In this document: piece by piece, positions 18,448 through 26,555 of the stretch | Layout of the letters: every line of letters begins with the position of its first letter | How positions within the stretch are numbered: position 1 is the stretch's first letter | Assembly: GCF_014896945.1 (NCBI RefSeq) | Contig: NZ_CP054719.1 | Coordinates: 171,153 to 235,152 of the forward strand | Length of the DNA stretch: 64,000 bases | Direction of reading: 5' to 3' | DNA from: Candidatus Bodocaedibacter vickermanii | GTDB lineage: Bacteria; Pseudomonadota; Alphaproteobacteria; UBA6184 | Translations under genes and position numbers: made by a program | The notes under the pieces: model-generated | What the model was told of the DNA's origin: nothing | The model's database searches: none | Seen by the model: the letters and a program-made list of their open reading frames with translations, nothing else

Positions 18448-19032
18448 ATGAAACTTAGAATTCCTACTGATTTCTACACATACCGACGATTAAATATTAA
18501 TGATAAAGAATTATCTCCGCTTACTGTACGCCGAAGACTAAATAATCTGAAGCAGTGGGCAGAGTCATGCCTAGGATTCTATCCAGAAGAGAATTACGCC
18601 TATAAGTATTGGAATTGTAAATTACCAATTACTGATAGCATTGTGTATCCTAATCCTTCAAAGGAAATTATTCAAGAATGCGTACAAGCTTTACTAAATG
18701 CTGTCGCTAATCTAATAAAGACAAAAAAGAAGCTCAATCCTTCCTCTCAATCTAAAATACTTTGCATGATATCTGTGCACGACTTATTTCAAAGTGAAAT
18801 AACTATTTTTTTTGATAAAGATTACTATACTCAGTTTTTTAATCGTACAAGTGTTGAATTTAGTTGGACGCCAATCAACGATAAAGAACGCAGCTTACTC
18901 AAAGAACTCAATGTCTTTATTTCAGATGATGTCGATTTGCTTCAGCAAGGATATGTTGAACGCATAGTAGATGAAGAATTGAAATATCAAGGTGAGTTAT
19001 GGGCAATTGGAGAATTAGGTGCTTGGCTATAG
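18448..19032 (+). CDS. DUF3916-like protein
   Basis: 194 residues, cytoplasmic. The sequence follows the DUF3916 pattern known from Bacillus-type proteins: an N-terminal RRRLNNLKQW helix, YKYWNCKLPI, then a central ALLNAVANLI segment, SEITIFFDKDYYTQFFNR, and an E-rich C-terminus ending ELWAIGELGAWL. No function is established for the family; its scattered occurrence hints at toxin-immunity or accessory roles, which is only inference. There is no clear ribosome site; the leader is AT-rich. It is driven by the promoter copy at 18384. Confidence 0.6.
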   Translation: MKLRIPTDFYTYRRLNINDKELSPLTVRRRLNNLKQWAESCLGFYPEENYAYKYWNCKLPITDSIVYPNPSKEIIQECVQALLNAVANLIKTKKKLNPSSQSKILCMISVHDLFQSEITIFFDKDYYTQFFNRTSVEFSWTPINDKERSLLKELNVFISDDVDLLQQGYVERIVDEELKYQGELWAIGELGAWL

Positions 19033-19058
19033 AATATTAGCTCGCACACTTCTTGATG

Positions 19059-19115
19059 AAGCGAGTTGACAAGTAATCGATATATGTATATTAATACCCC
19101 CTAATATTGACAAAA
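19059..19115 (+). promoter_or_regulatory. 57-bp promoter-like repeat, copy 2
   Basis: This is identical to 18384-18440, with TTGACA at 19066-19071 and TATATT downstream. It ends 14 bases before the ATG at 19130. Copies 1 and 2 each precede a different small gene. Confidence 0.75.
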
Positions 19116-19129
19116 AACAGGACAAACAT

Positions 19130-19765
19130 ATGAGCTATTCTAGACAACTAGTATTTTCAATTATCACGGCAATTAAGATGTTAGCAATATCATCAACATT
19201 TGCTTCTACGCAAATCCCAAGCTTAGATACAGAAATTAAAAATCTTACTAATACCGTATTAAAAGCTAACGTAAGTGATGAACCTCTAAAAGCATGCATA
19301 GAATCAACGGGACGGTTAATAGAGTTTGTTGAAATTCTTACTCAAAGAGATGCTATTCGCGACGATCAACGACGTTTTTTAGAGTTAATAAAAGATGAAA
19401 TTCTTGATTTGCAATCATTATTAATTAGCGCAATATCTCGTACGCATCCTGAGGTGCTTGATGATGAAAGGGTGAAAATGAGATATGACTCATATCAAGT
19501 TGTTATAAATGAAGACATCAAACACGAAGCCTTTAAACATAAATTAAAAGCAATGATCGATTATATACAAAAACAACTAACGAAGCCTGAGTCACAAAGA
19601 TCTAAACGAAAATCTCTCGAATGGGAACATTTGATACTTGACTTAACAACCTATGGAAATTCAAAAGATAGAACTGACACAGAAAAGGCCGAATATGATT
19701 TATACATGAGTGTAATAGGCCCACATAACCGTTCTATTACGTATAGACCACAAGAATTAAATTAG
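19130..19765 (+). CDS. Exported hypothetical protein
   Basis: 211 residues with a signal peptide (QLVFSIITAIKMLAISSTFAS, likely cleavage near residue 26). The mature part is almost wholly charged helix, with no recognised domain. An AGGACAA ribosome site precedes the ATG. The duplicated promoter suggests it is co-regulated with the DUF3916-like gene at 18448 rather than simply co-transcribed with it. Function unknown. Confidence 0.6.
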   Translation: MSYSRQLVFSIITAIKMLAISSTFASTQIPSLDTEIKNLTNTVLKANVSDEPLKACIESTGRLIEFVEILTQRDAIRDDQRRFLELIKDEILDLQSLLISAISRTHPEVLDDERVKMRYDSYQVVINEDIKHEAFKHKLKAMIDYIQKQLTKPESQRSKRKSLEWEHLILDLTTYGNSKDRTDTEKAEYDLYMSVIGPHNRSITYRPQELN

Positions 19766-19798
19766 TAAAATTTAATCTTTCTTGCTCCAATAACCACC

Positions 19799-19843
19799 TT
19801 ATGGCTTATGAAGTCGTTGATACCACTGCCTCATAAGCCATAA
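19799..19843. other. Perfect 13-bp inverted repeat with 19-nt loop
   Basis: TTATGGCTTATGA (19799-19811) is the exact reverse complement of 19831-19843. There is no T-run on either side, so it is either a Rho-assisted terminator for the gene ending at 19765 or a protein-binding dyad. Confidence 0.6.
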
Positions 19844-19959
19844 ACATCTTCCCTCTAACTTCATTTGAACGTGAGCGAGCGCAAACCATGTAATCGCATT
19901 TTAATCCTTCTTTTACGCAATCTATGTTATAAATCCACTTGAACCTTTTAGATACAGTT

Positions 19960-20580
19960 ATGACGAAAAAAACAACAGAGTTTGATGTGTGGGCTGCGTT
20001 TATTCAACACCTGGATAAACCAGATGCAGCAAAACATACTCACCCCTTATCCGATGCTCCAGTAGATACACAGGATTGGCAGGCTTTAACACGCCATATG
20101 GATTGGGTGAATCAACATCGCAATGCCTATGCCAAAAAATCACTTCCAACGTCCATAAAGCAAAAATCTCAGCTGTTGTCTACTTATGAACCCCAATTAT
20201 TTATGACGCCCAGCAGTGAAATTTCTATTCTTGATTTGGATCGTATCGATAAAAAGCAATTGCCTAAACTGACATCCCACCACATGTCAGTTGTTGATTT
20301 ACACGGATATACTCTTCCTCTTGGGTATGAACGATTAAAAGCCGCATTCAGCCACGCCATTCAACGAAAAGCACGGCTGCTAAAAGTAATCACAGGAAAG
20401 GGGCGTCCTAATCCTGAACCAGAAAGCCCAACCTTAAGAGCCATATTCCCCAAATGGATGCAAGAACCATTCTTTAACACCAAAATAATTAAAATTAGAA
20501 AGGCACCTTCAGAACACGGTGGGGAAGGCGCCTATTTAATATATTTAAAACACAGCCTGAGGCTGCACCCTATAAGCTAG
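19960..20580 (+). CDS. Smr-domain protein
   Basis: About 206 residues from the ATG at 19960; an in-frame TTG at 19939 is a weaker alternative. The C-terminal Smr domain (about residues 110-200) shows its landmarks: VVDLHGYT (the LDLHG motif), the LLKVITGKGRP strand with the conserved TGKG loop, and HGGEGAYLIYLK at the natural end. Smr domains of MutS2-like and stand-alone proteins are nucleic-acid endonucleases in DNA or RNA metabolism. The last eight residues (HSLRLHPIS region) come from an inserted palindromic repeat at 20553-20565, extending the protein past its usual terminus. Confidence 0.85.
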   Translation: MTKKTTEFDVWAAFIQHLDKPDAAKHTHPLSDAPVDTQDWQALTRHMDWVNQHRNAYAKKSLPTSIKQKSQLLSTYEPQLFMTPSSEISILDLDRIDKKQLPKLTSHHMSVVDLHGYTLPLGYERLKAAFSHAIQRKARLLKVITGKGRPNPEPESPTLRAIFPKWMQEPFFNTKIIKIRKAPSEHGGEGAYLIYLKHSLRLHPIS

Positions 20581-20732
20581 ATCCGAGCAACCTGTGGTTG
20601 CATCCATTGGGTAGATCCGATGTGATCCGACACGGATTACAAAAAACAACCTGAAGACTGTTTAAATATCAATGCTATGAAACGGACAAATCTAATGGAT
20701 CCAACGGCACGTTGGCAGCGTCACGCTGCATA
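20553..20732. repeat. Palindromic repeats between the Smr gene and rpoH
   Basis: CAGCCTGAGGCTG at 20553-20565 lies inside the Smr gene's last codons. It is followed by CAACCTGTGGTTG near 20589, a GATCCGATGTGATCCGACACGGATT-type block, CAACGGCACGTTG near 20703 and CAGCGTCACGCTG near 20718. The array occupies most of the upstream region of rpoH. Confidence 0.8.
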
Positions 20733-20790
20733 AGTAAGTTCTTTTCTTTCAGTATTCAGACATGATAGACTAAAAAGAAAAAAGGTTACC

Positions 20791-21663
20791 GTGTCTGTAT
20801 CTGAACCCACCTCAAACCTATCTCATCACGTTGAATCCTTTAATCACATAGGAACAACAGAAGATCCTCATGAATATCAATTAATTGAAAACTGGCGCGA
20901 AAAAACTGACGAGCGAGCGTTAAAACGGTTATTAGACAATCATGAAAAACTAATTAAAATGATCGCGAATGGGTATCGTGGATACGGGTTACCCTTAGAA
21001 GAACTCATCGCAGAAGGTCATGTTGGGTTAATGCATGCCGTAAAAAATTTCGATATTGAACGCGGATTTAAATTTTCAACCTATGCCGTATGGTGGGTTA
21101 AATCAGCCCTGCAAGACTATATCTTTAAAGCTTCATCGTTGCTAAGCCACAGTGGCAGTAAAAAACACAGACGCATGTTCTTTAAACTACGAAGCTTGAT
21201 ACACAAATATGGGTATATAGGGCAATTAACCAATGAACAAGCCGATCATTTAGCCACAGAATTAGAGGTTACACGTGACGATATTTTGCACATGCATACG
21301 CATTTAACAACAAAAGATTTATCTACAAATGAAAAAATCGGTGGAGGAGGGGGCGATGATGACACATCTGAATGGCAAGATTGGATTGTGGATACAAAAC
21401 CTAACCAAGAAACATATACAGCTGAGCGCCAAGAATACATCAAGCGTGCAACCGTTCTTAAAGACGTGCTCAATTCATTAAAAGAGCGAGATCGCTTAGT
21501 TTTTTATGATCGCAGAATCAAAGAACCACCACGCACGCTTGACGAATTGGGTAAAGAATTTGGGGTGTCAAAAGAACGAATTCGACAGATTGAAGAAAAA
21601 GCATTTGAGACAATTCAATTAGAAGTTAAGCGATTATCAGCCCATCAGGGGTTGCTTCACTAA
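20791..21663 (+). CDS. rpoH: RNA polymerase sigma factor RpoH (sigma-32)
   Basis: 290 residues from a GTG preceded by AAAAAAGG. Region 2 is seen in LIAEGHVGLMHAVKNFDIERGFKFSTYAVWWVKSALQDY, cut here into its usual sub-motifs, and the RpoH box in HRRMFFKLR near residue 130. The region 4 helix-turn-helix is LDELGKEFGVSKERIRQIEEKA near 255. The factor directs heat-shock transcription. A palindromic repeat array fills its upstream flank, and a tRNA-Leu gene lies convergent just downstream. Confidence 0.94.
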   Translation: MSVSEPTSNLSHHVESFNHIGTTEDPHEYQLIENWREKTDERALKRLLDNHEKLIKMIANGYRGYGLPLEELIAEGHVGLMHAVKNFDIERGFKFSTYAVWWVKSALQDYIFKASSLLSHSGSKKHRRMFFKLRSLIHKYGYIGQLTNEQADHLATELEVTRDDILHMHTHLTTKDLSTNEKIGGGGGDDDTSEWQDWIVDTKPNQETYTAERQEYIKRATVLKDVLNSLKERDRLVFYDRRIKEPPRTLDELGKEFGVSKERIRQIEEKAFETIQLEVKRLSAHQGLLH

Positions 21664-21668
21664 GAATT

Positions 21669-21755
21669 TGGTGCGGCCGAGAAGACTTGAACTTCCATGG
21701 GGTTTAATCCACAGCGACCTCAACGCTGCGCGTCTACCAGTTTCGCCACGACCGC
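21669..21755 (-). tRNA. tRNA-Leu (anticodon GAG)
   Basis: 87 nt including the encoded CCA. The acceptor stem GCGGTCG pairs with CGGCCGC, the D-arm reads TGGCGAAACTGGTAGACGC, the anticodon stem CAGCG/CGCTG holds loop TTGAGGT, a long variable arm is present, and the T-arm contains TTCAAGTC. These are class II tRNA-Leu features. Confidence 0.95.
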
Positions 21756-21804
21756 AATATACACACAGTGTACTAGATTCATTCACTAGATTCAATCAAT
21801 TTAA

Positions 21805-22185
21805 GCAGCATGATGCTGGCAGCGTGACGCTGCACCCCATAGGTTAGATCCGATGTGTTCTGACACGGATTATACGTAACCAACACATTGTGCCTCTAGG
21901 ATCTCGCCCAGCATATCACAACGTGCCGTTGCATCCGATAAGTCAGATCCGATGTGCACAAACACGGATTGTGAAATACAACCTGAAGACCTGTTTAAAA
22001 ATATCAAGGCTATGAAACGGACAAATCTAATAGATGCAACGGCACGCGCTGGCAGCATGATGCTGCACCCCATAGGTTAGATCCGATGTGTTCTGACACG
22101 GATTGTGAAACACAACGTTGCAACAGTTCAGAAATTTATTCGAGTACCCATTAGGTTAGACTCGATGTGGCCTGACACGGGGTAT
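21805..22185. repeat. Dense palindromic repeat array
   Basis: Within the gene-free stretch 21756-23490. It contains CAGCATGATGCTG (21806-21818 and again near 22056), CAGCGTGACGCTG near 21819, CAACGTGCCGTTG near 21920 and several AGATCCGATGTG...GACACGGATT blocks. Frames open here are artefacts of the repeats. Confidence 0.85.
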
Positions 22186-22245
22186 TAAAAAAAGTACATC
22201 CGTTAATAAATGTTAACACTTTTTTAATTTTTCTGATTTTCGCAC

Positions 22246-22357
22246 ACCCCCCGCCCCAGGCACCCTCAGTGACCTTCGGGTGGGGGGACAAAACCCACTC
22301 CCTAAATCGAGACTAAATAGACGAAGCAATCCGTCATTTCTTCACGAAACGGTGGGC
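22246..22357 (-). repeat. Long repeat LR1 copy 2 (inverted relative to 7021)
   Basis: The reverse complement reads GCCCACCGTTTCGTGAAG onward and matches 7021-7132 with only a few mismatches, including the C-run/G-run dyad. Palindromic repeats flank it on both sides. Confidence 0.85.
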
Positions 22358-22362
22358 AAAAA

Positions 22363-22540
22363 GCAGCATGATGCTGCACACCATAAGTTATATCCGATTC
22401 GCGCAGACACGGAATACAATTTTTACAAACTGTATTATCTAATGGATCCAACGGCACGTTGGCAGCGTCACGCTGCACCCTATAGATAGATCCGATTCGC
22501 ACAAACACGGATTACAAAAACAACGCTATAAGCCGAAATC
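22363..22540. repeat. Palindromic repeat units
   Basis: CAGCATGATGCTG near 22364, CAACGGCACGTTG near 22449, CAGCGTCACGCTG near 22463 and two degenerate ATCCGATTCGC..ACACGGATT blocks. No gene. Confidence 0.8.
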
Positions 22541-22542
22541 GT

Positions 22543-22660
22543 CACGTTGGATCCATTAGAAGAAAGTCTGGGGAGCAAAGGCCACTGGATAATTGTTTTA
22601 TGTGGTTAAATTATAAATACGATTTGAAAAAATTATAATCCGTGTCAGACCACATCGGAT
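22543..22660. repeat. Long repeat LR2 copy 2
   Basis: Same orientation and about the same length as 841-957: GTTGGATCC, TTAGAAGAAAGTCTGG, AGCAAAGG, ATAATTGTTTTATG, then AAAATTATAATCCGTG. It is followed by a CAGACCACATCGGATCT block. Confidence 0.75.
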
Positions 22661-22691
22661 CTAGCCTAATGAATGCAAACTCAGTTTGCTC

Positions 22692-22719
22692 TTGACTTTT
22701 CGAATTCTATATGTATACT
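22692..22719 (+). promoter_or_regulatory. Strong sigma-70-like promoter
   Basis: TTGACT (22692-22697), 16-bp spacer, TATACT (22714-22719). Transcription would begin near 22726 and meet a hairpin with T-run at 22739-22769 after only about 40 nt, so the product is a very short RNA or an attenuated leader to the structured region that follows. Confidence 0.6.
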
Positions 22720-22738
22720 AATAGCTAGAATTGCGAAG

Positions 22739-22769
22739 AGGCTACCCAAAAACCTGGGTAGCCTTTTTT
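22739..22769 (+). terminator. Strong intrinsic terminator
   Basis: AGGCTACCCA (22739-22748) and TGGGTAGCCT (22755-22764) form a perfect 10-bp stem with a 6-nt loop, followed by six T. Confidence 0.85.
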
Positions 22770-22796
22770 CGTTCTACGTCTTTGAAACACTCAAGG

Positions 22797-22994
22797 ACAA
22801 AACGCAGAATCGAATCCCCAGTACAGGTGCTCAACTACCCGATCAGTAGTCACAGCCCTGTAAACAACCCCTAGAGCCGACGGGCTCGTAAAACACCGAC
22901 TTTGTGCCTATCAATAAAGTCCGCCTTTCCCCATTCGTGTAAGAAATGGGGTTCTTTTTGCACGTGCGGGTTACTGGGGATTCACTCGGTTTTG
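22797..22994 (+). ncRNA. Candidate structured RNA of about 200 nt, family unknown
   Basis: GAATCCCCAGTA (22811-22822) is the exact reverse complement of the segment ending at 22983, and CAAAAC (22797-22802) pairs with GTTTTG (22989-22994), giving a long-range closing stem. Inside are local hairpins: ACTAC/GTAGT near 22840 nested in ACAGG/CCTGT, GAGCC/GGCTC near 22875, GACTTT/AAAGTC near 22900, and CCCCATT/AATGGGG (22929-22951) followed by TTCTTTTT. I tested it by eye for tmRNA, RNase P, SRP and 6S landmarks and did not find them. It could be a regulatory RNA or a folded mobile-element end. Confidence 0.35.
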
Positions 22995-23045
22995 CAACCT
23001 GAGGTTGCATCCAATAAGATAGATCCGATTCGCACAGACACGGAT
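22993..23045. repeat. Palindromic repeat unit
   Basis: CAACCTGAGGTTG near 22996 followed by AGATCCGATTCGCACAGACACGGATT in two parts. The sequence from 23046 to 23318 shows neither gene nor repeat that I can support. Confidence 0.7.
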
Positions 23046-23318
23046 TTCACGCGGCAAACACACATTGCTATAACAACACTTTGAAAGTTGCACAAACACA
23101 GCACTTTCAAACAAAGGAACTAAAACACACTCTCCAACAAAATATCTCAAAATCATTTTTCACCCTTACCCCTCCTGCGCCGAAGGTGGGTCAAAAATCC
23201 TCTTCATTCTCAACGGAAAGCATCAGTATCAAATTACTTCTAATACACCCTCTCATATGCGGCGCCGTACTCCCCACTTGTATCTTATTACATACCTCAA
23301 ATCACACAAGATCAAACC

Positions 23319-23490
23319 TAACGAGTCCAGCGTCACGCTGGTGCAACGTCACGTTGCCCCATATCTCAAATCGCACAAAATCCAACTCAAAGAATCAAAA
23401 CCTTCGTCACTCTCCGCGGCAATAATCCGCGTCACAACACACCCGATCCAACCTAACGGATGCAACCTCAGGTTGCCAGCGTCACGCTGG
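23319..23490. repeat. Palindromic repeat units upstream of the pgpA 3' end
   Basis: CAGCGTCACGCTG near 23328 and 23478, CAACGTCACGTTG near 23343, CAACCTCAGGTTG near 23464. The last palindrome sits one base from the pgpA stop codon. Confidence 0.8.
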
Positions 23491-23973
23491 TTAGGTGAAC
23501 ATCAACCTTAAGACCCACAGACAGGCAATTGCATACATTGCAGCGGCAATGTCATCCACCATGATACCCGTTGCTTTTGATAACTGAGACCCTTCTGCAA
23601 AGTAAGTTTCAATCTGTTTGATGGGATAAGGTTTCAGGATATCAAACAGCCTGAACAGTACAAATCCAATAATCCAAAAGCGAACATCATTTCCAGCGAC
23701 ACATAGAACTAACCATTGTCCTGCGACTTCATCGATTACGATAAACGAGGGATCAGAATCAAGAGTAGAAAACAATACAAAGTAACTTGATACGATGCCT
23801 AAGATAAACACGATGAATGTTGCAATCAGTAAACCTTTTGCACCAAAGATAAAATATAATACGGCAGCGGCGGGAATTGCCATTAACGATCCCCATGTGC
23901 CTGGCATTTTTGGCCATAGCCCCACTTTAAACCACGTTGCAAGCCAATAGGAAATAGTATTCAGTGTGTTCAT
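23491..23973 (-). CDS. pgpA: Phosphatidylglycerophosphatase A
   Basis: 160 residues with the PgpA signature: MPGTWGSLMAIP near the N-terminus, VIDEVAGQW with the catalytic acidic residues, FRLFDILKPYPI, and the C-terminal GIMVDDIAAAMYA segment, with membrane helices between. It dephosphorylates phosphatidylglycerophosphate to phosphatidylglycerol in the inner membrane. The start overlaps the stop of the dsbA-like gene by four bases, so the two are translationally coupled. Confidence 0.93.
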   Translation of the reverse strand: MNTLNTISYWLATWFKVGLWPKMPGTWGSLMAIPAAAVLYFIFGAKGLLIATFIVFILGIVSSYFVLFSTLDSDPSFIVIDEVAGQWLVLCVAGNDVRFWIIGFVLFRLFDILKPYPIKQIETYFAEGSQLSKATGIMVDDIAAAMYAIACLWVLRLMFT

Positions 23974-24635
23974 TGTGCGCCTCCGTTATTGCTATTTAAC
24001 ATATCAGTGATAATGTTGGTAAGCTTTTTAGACCCTGGAATGCCAGGAATTTCTTCGCCATTGATGAACAATGTGGGGGTGCCATCAATTTGGATATAGT
24101 CTTGAAAATCAAAGCTGTCGCGAAGTACAATTTCATAATTGGTCTCTGAAAGAGTGTTTTGAATGACGTCATCGCTGATGCCACAGGCTTTCAGTACTTG
24201 GATGATATGTTCTTTATTATCGTCCTCTGTCCAGGTTGAAGCGCTGTCCATAAGTGTTTCATAAGCATGTGACTTTACGTCATCGGGACATGTTGAGAGG
24301 GTGGCCATAACGTACAGGGTATCAACATCCATCACATAAGGAACTAACGTCCAATAGACTTTTCCGGTTTTGATAAATTGATCCAAAATTACCGGAAAGT
24401 GATGTTTGTGAAACATTAAGCAGGATGAGCATGAAAATGAAAAGAATTTATGAATCTTAATAGGGGCATCAGGATCGCCAAAGGATAATGTATATTTTTT
24501 ATAAACATCAGGCATTACAAATAGTTTCTTGGGTGGAGTAACCTCAGATGGCGACGGTTCTGTGGATGAACTGTTGCCATGACTTGGCGTTACAAGGATA
24601 CTTAAGACCACTAGAATACAAAAAATACTACGCAC
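23970..24635 (-). CDS. DsbA-family periplasmic thiol:disulfide oxidoreductase
   Basis: 221 residues with a signal peptide (SIFCILVVLSILVTPSHG). The thioredoxin-like catalytic site is CSSC in FFSFSCSSCLMFHKHHF near residue 75, an alpha-helical insertion follows, and the cis-Pro loop is GTPTLFING near 190. This places it with DsbA/DsbG-like oxidases that introduce or reshuffle disulfides in exported proteins; many exported cysteine-containing proteins in this window could be substrates. It is coupled to pgpA. Confidence 0.88.
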   Translation of the reverse strand: MRSIFCILVVLSILVTPSHGNSSSTEPSPSEVTPPKKLFVMPDVYKKYTLSFGDPDAPIKIHKFFSFSCSSCLMFHKHHFPVILDQFIKTGKVYWTLVPYVMDVDTLYVMATLSTCPDDVKSHAYETLMDSASTWTEDDNKEHIIQVLKACGISDDVIQNTLSETNYEIVLRDSFDFQDYIQIDGTPTLFINGEEIPGIPGSKKLTNIITDMLNSNNGGAQ

Positions 24636-24659
24636 ACTGTTACTCTTTTTTTTTATTGT

Positions 24660-25382
24660 TTATTTTACGACAAGTCTAAAACCTTTTGCTACTACAAAAA
24701 GTTCTCGTGAATCTTTTCGACTGGAGGGAGGTTTTGCGTGAACCACTTTTTCAAAATGTAATTTTAAGGTATTTAGCAAATCTTTTTCGCTGCCACCTTG
24801 TAAGACTTTAGCCACAAAAAAGCCACCAGGCGATAGTACCGTTAAAGCAAAGTGTAAGGCTATTTCTGCCAATGCCATAATGCGTAAATGGTCGGTTTGC
24901 TCATGTCCCGTGGATGCAGGTGCCATATCGCTGAGTACGCCGTTTACAGGGCCAGTTAAGAGTGCAGTCAGTTGATCTTGCAAGGCTGGATCTAGAAAAT
25001 CGCCTTGTAATAGGGTTGCTCCTTCAATTGCAGGGGAAACTTCTTGTAAGTCAATTCCGATGACTTGCCCTTTTTTTTGATGCAACAGTTTTAATCGTTC
25101 TACGCAAACCTGAGTCCATCCACCTGGAGCACAGCCAAGATCCACAATCCGCATACCAGGATTCAATAGATGATGCTTATCATCAAGTTCGGTTAATTTA
25201 AAGGCTGCCCTGGAACGATACCCCTGTTCTTTTGCTGCGCGCACATAGGGGTCGTTTAGTTGTCGCATCAACCATCGCTGTTGAGATACAGTTTTTCCTT
25301 TTGCTTTTGAAAGGGTTGCTGTGTCTCGTCGTTTTTGAACAGGTTTATTAAATCGGTGTTTAGAAGAGTTATCATCTGTCAT
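24660..25382 (-). CDS. rlmE: 23S rRNA 2'-O-methyltransferase RlmE (FtsJ/RrmJ)
   Basis: The start at 25382 (MTDDNSSKH) is preferred; the longer frame would extend 16 residues into folD. The protein has about 240 residues. SAM motif I is DLGCAPGGWTQ, and the K-D-K-E catalytic tetrad is visible in SRAAFKL, LSDMAP, VAKVLQG and KDSRELF. The family methylates U2552 of 23S rRNA in late 50S assembly. It begins inside the end of folD (11-base overlap), a minus-strand operon arrangement. Confidence 0.93.
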   Translation of the reverse strand: MTDDNSSKHRFNKPVQKRRDTATLSKAKGKTVSQQRWLMRQLNDPYVRAAKEQGYRSRAAFKLTELDDKHHLLNPGMRIVDLGCAPGGWTQVCVERLKLLHQKKGQVIGIDLQEVSPAIEGATLLQGDFLDPALQDQLTALLTGPVNGVLSDMAPASTGHEQTDHLRIMALAEIALHFALTVLSPGGFFVAKVLQGGSEKDLLNTLKLHFEKVVHAKPPSSRKDSRELFVVAKGFRLVVK

Positions 25383-26241
25383 TGTGTTGGCTCCATGCCG
25401 TGTCGACGGTGTTTTGTAATAGCATTGCAACCGTCATGGGACCAACGCCCCCTGGAACGGGTGTTATATAGCCAGCTTTTTGAAATACATCTGGGGCAAC
25501 GTCTCCAACAAACGTAGACGAGCCATCATCGTGAATCACACGCGTGCTGCCTACATCAATGATAACGGCTCCAGGTTTAATATGTTCTGCTTTTAATAAG
25601 TTTGGAACGCCTGTTGCCACAACCACAATATCAGCCTGTCTGGTTAACGACGCCCAGTTTTCAGAATATCGGTGAATGTGTGTAACAGTACAGTGTTCTT
25701 TTAGCAATAACGCAGTCATAGGGCGTCCAACAATTAATGACCGACCAATGACCACAGCATGCTTGCCTTTTAATGCCACAGGGATAGTTTTTAATAACGT
25801 TAGAACTCCTTTTGGTGTACAGGGTATGATTCCTGGACGTGAACTATGTAGAGCACCAATATTATGAAGATGAAGACCATCCACGTCTTTTTGGGGTGAT
25901 ACATGATCAATTAAAGTGTTTGCGCACAGGTGAGGTGGCAACGGCAATTGAATAATAATCCCATGAATATCGTGTCGTGCATTCAAAACATCAATGGCGT
26001 GTATGACGGTATCTTCGGATACATTGACATCAAATTTTATGAGTTCAGCATGGATACCAAGTTCCGCACATCGCTTCAGCTTAATATTTACGTATGATAA
26101 ACTTGCTGGATTTTCTCCAATCAAAATCACAGCTAGCCCAGGCTTTATAGAATGGGTCGCAAAAAATTCTGCTGCCGATTCTTTTACTGTGTTTCGGATG
26201 CTTTCGGCAGTTGTAAGTCCATTGATAAGTGTGACTGTCAT
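25372..26241 (-). CDS. folD: Methylenetetrahydrofolate dehydrogenase/cyclohydrolase FolD
   Basis: 289 residues. Conserved segments are SYVNIKLKRC (catalytic Lys region), LPLPPHL, SPQKDVDGLH, GRSLIVGRPM in the NADP-binding domain and the C-terminal PVPGGVGPMTVAMLL. The bifunctional enzyme interconverts methylene- and formyl-tetrahydrofolate for purine and initiator-tRNA formylation. It sits between yggT and rlmE on one transcript. Confidence 0.96.
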   Translation of the reverse strand: MTVTLINGLTTAESIRNTVKESAAEFFATHSIKPGLAVILIGENPASLSYVNIKLKRCAELGIHAELIKFDVNVSEDTVIHAIDVLNARHDIHGIIIQLPLPPHLCANTLIDHVSPQKDVDGLHLHNIGALHSSRPGIIPCTPKGVLTLLKTIPVALKGKHAVVIGRSLIVGRPMTALLLKEHCTVTHIHRYSENWASLTRQADIVVVATGVPNLLKAEHIKPGAVIIDVGSTRVIHDDGSSTFVGDVAPDVFQKAGYITPVPGGVGPMTVAMLLQNTVDTAWSQHNDR

Positions 26242-26247
26242 ATTAAC

Positions 26248-26544
26248 TTAAATACATGTGAGTCTGTGAATAACGTTTCGCAGTACGTTTATTAAAAATA
26301 TTGCAATTACGGGAGAAAAATCAAGACCGCCCATCGCAGGAACAATGCGTCGAATTTGATACAAAACTGGATCAGTGAATCGATTGAGTGTGGTCACAAA
26401 CACAAATACGCCGCGTTTGTAGGTATCCAATATATTAAACGCCGTCAGCAGACTGACGATAACTGCAATGATGATTAGAAGTTGATAGAATCCTAACAAC
26501 CCATCGATTAATTCTAAAAAGGGTAAAATCAGAATGTGATTCAT
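26248..26544 (-). CDS. YggT family membrane protein
   Basis: 98 residues with two hydrophobic helices (about 12-40 and 72-92) separated by a basic loop (LNRFTDPVLYQIRRIVPAMGGLDFSP), the hallmark of YggT proteins. The family is linked to membrane organisation, osmotic tolerance or cytochrome maturation depending on species; no function can be fixed here. It lies six bases upstream of folD. Confidence 0.85.
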   Translation of the reverse strand: MNHILILPFLELIDGLLGFYQLLIIIAVIVSLLTAFNILDTYKRGVFVFVTTLNRFTDPVLYQIRRIVPAMGGLDFSPVIAIFLINVLRNVIHRLTCI

Positions 26545-26555
26545 ATCGGATATCC

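Noticed and set aside
22797..22994. tmRNA, RNase P RNA, SRP RNA, 6S RNA or retron msr-msd
   Set aside because: No tag reading frame or TTCGA acceptor features, no RNase P core motifs, no SRP apical loop, no 6S bubble geometry, and no reverse transcriptase gene in the window.
6651..23490. Regularly recurring short repeats considered as CRISPR arrays
   Set aside because: Unit spacing is irregular, there are no unique spacers of constant length and the units are dispersed over many gaps.
23081..23511. Open frames between the structured RNA and pgpA
   Set aside because: They run through palindromic repeats, lack ribosome sites and have no protein-like pattern.
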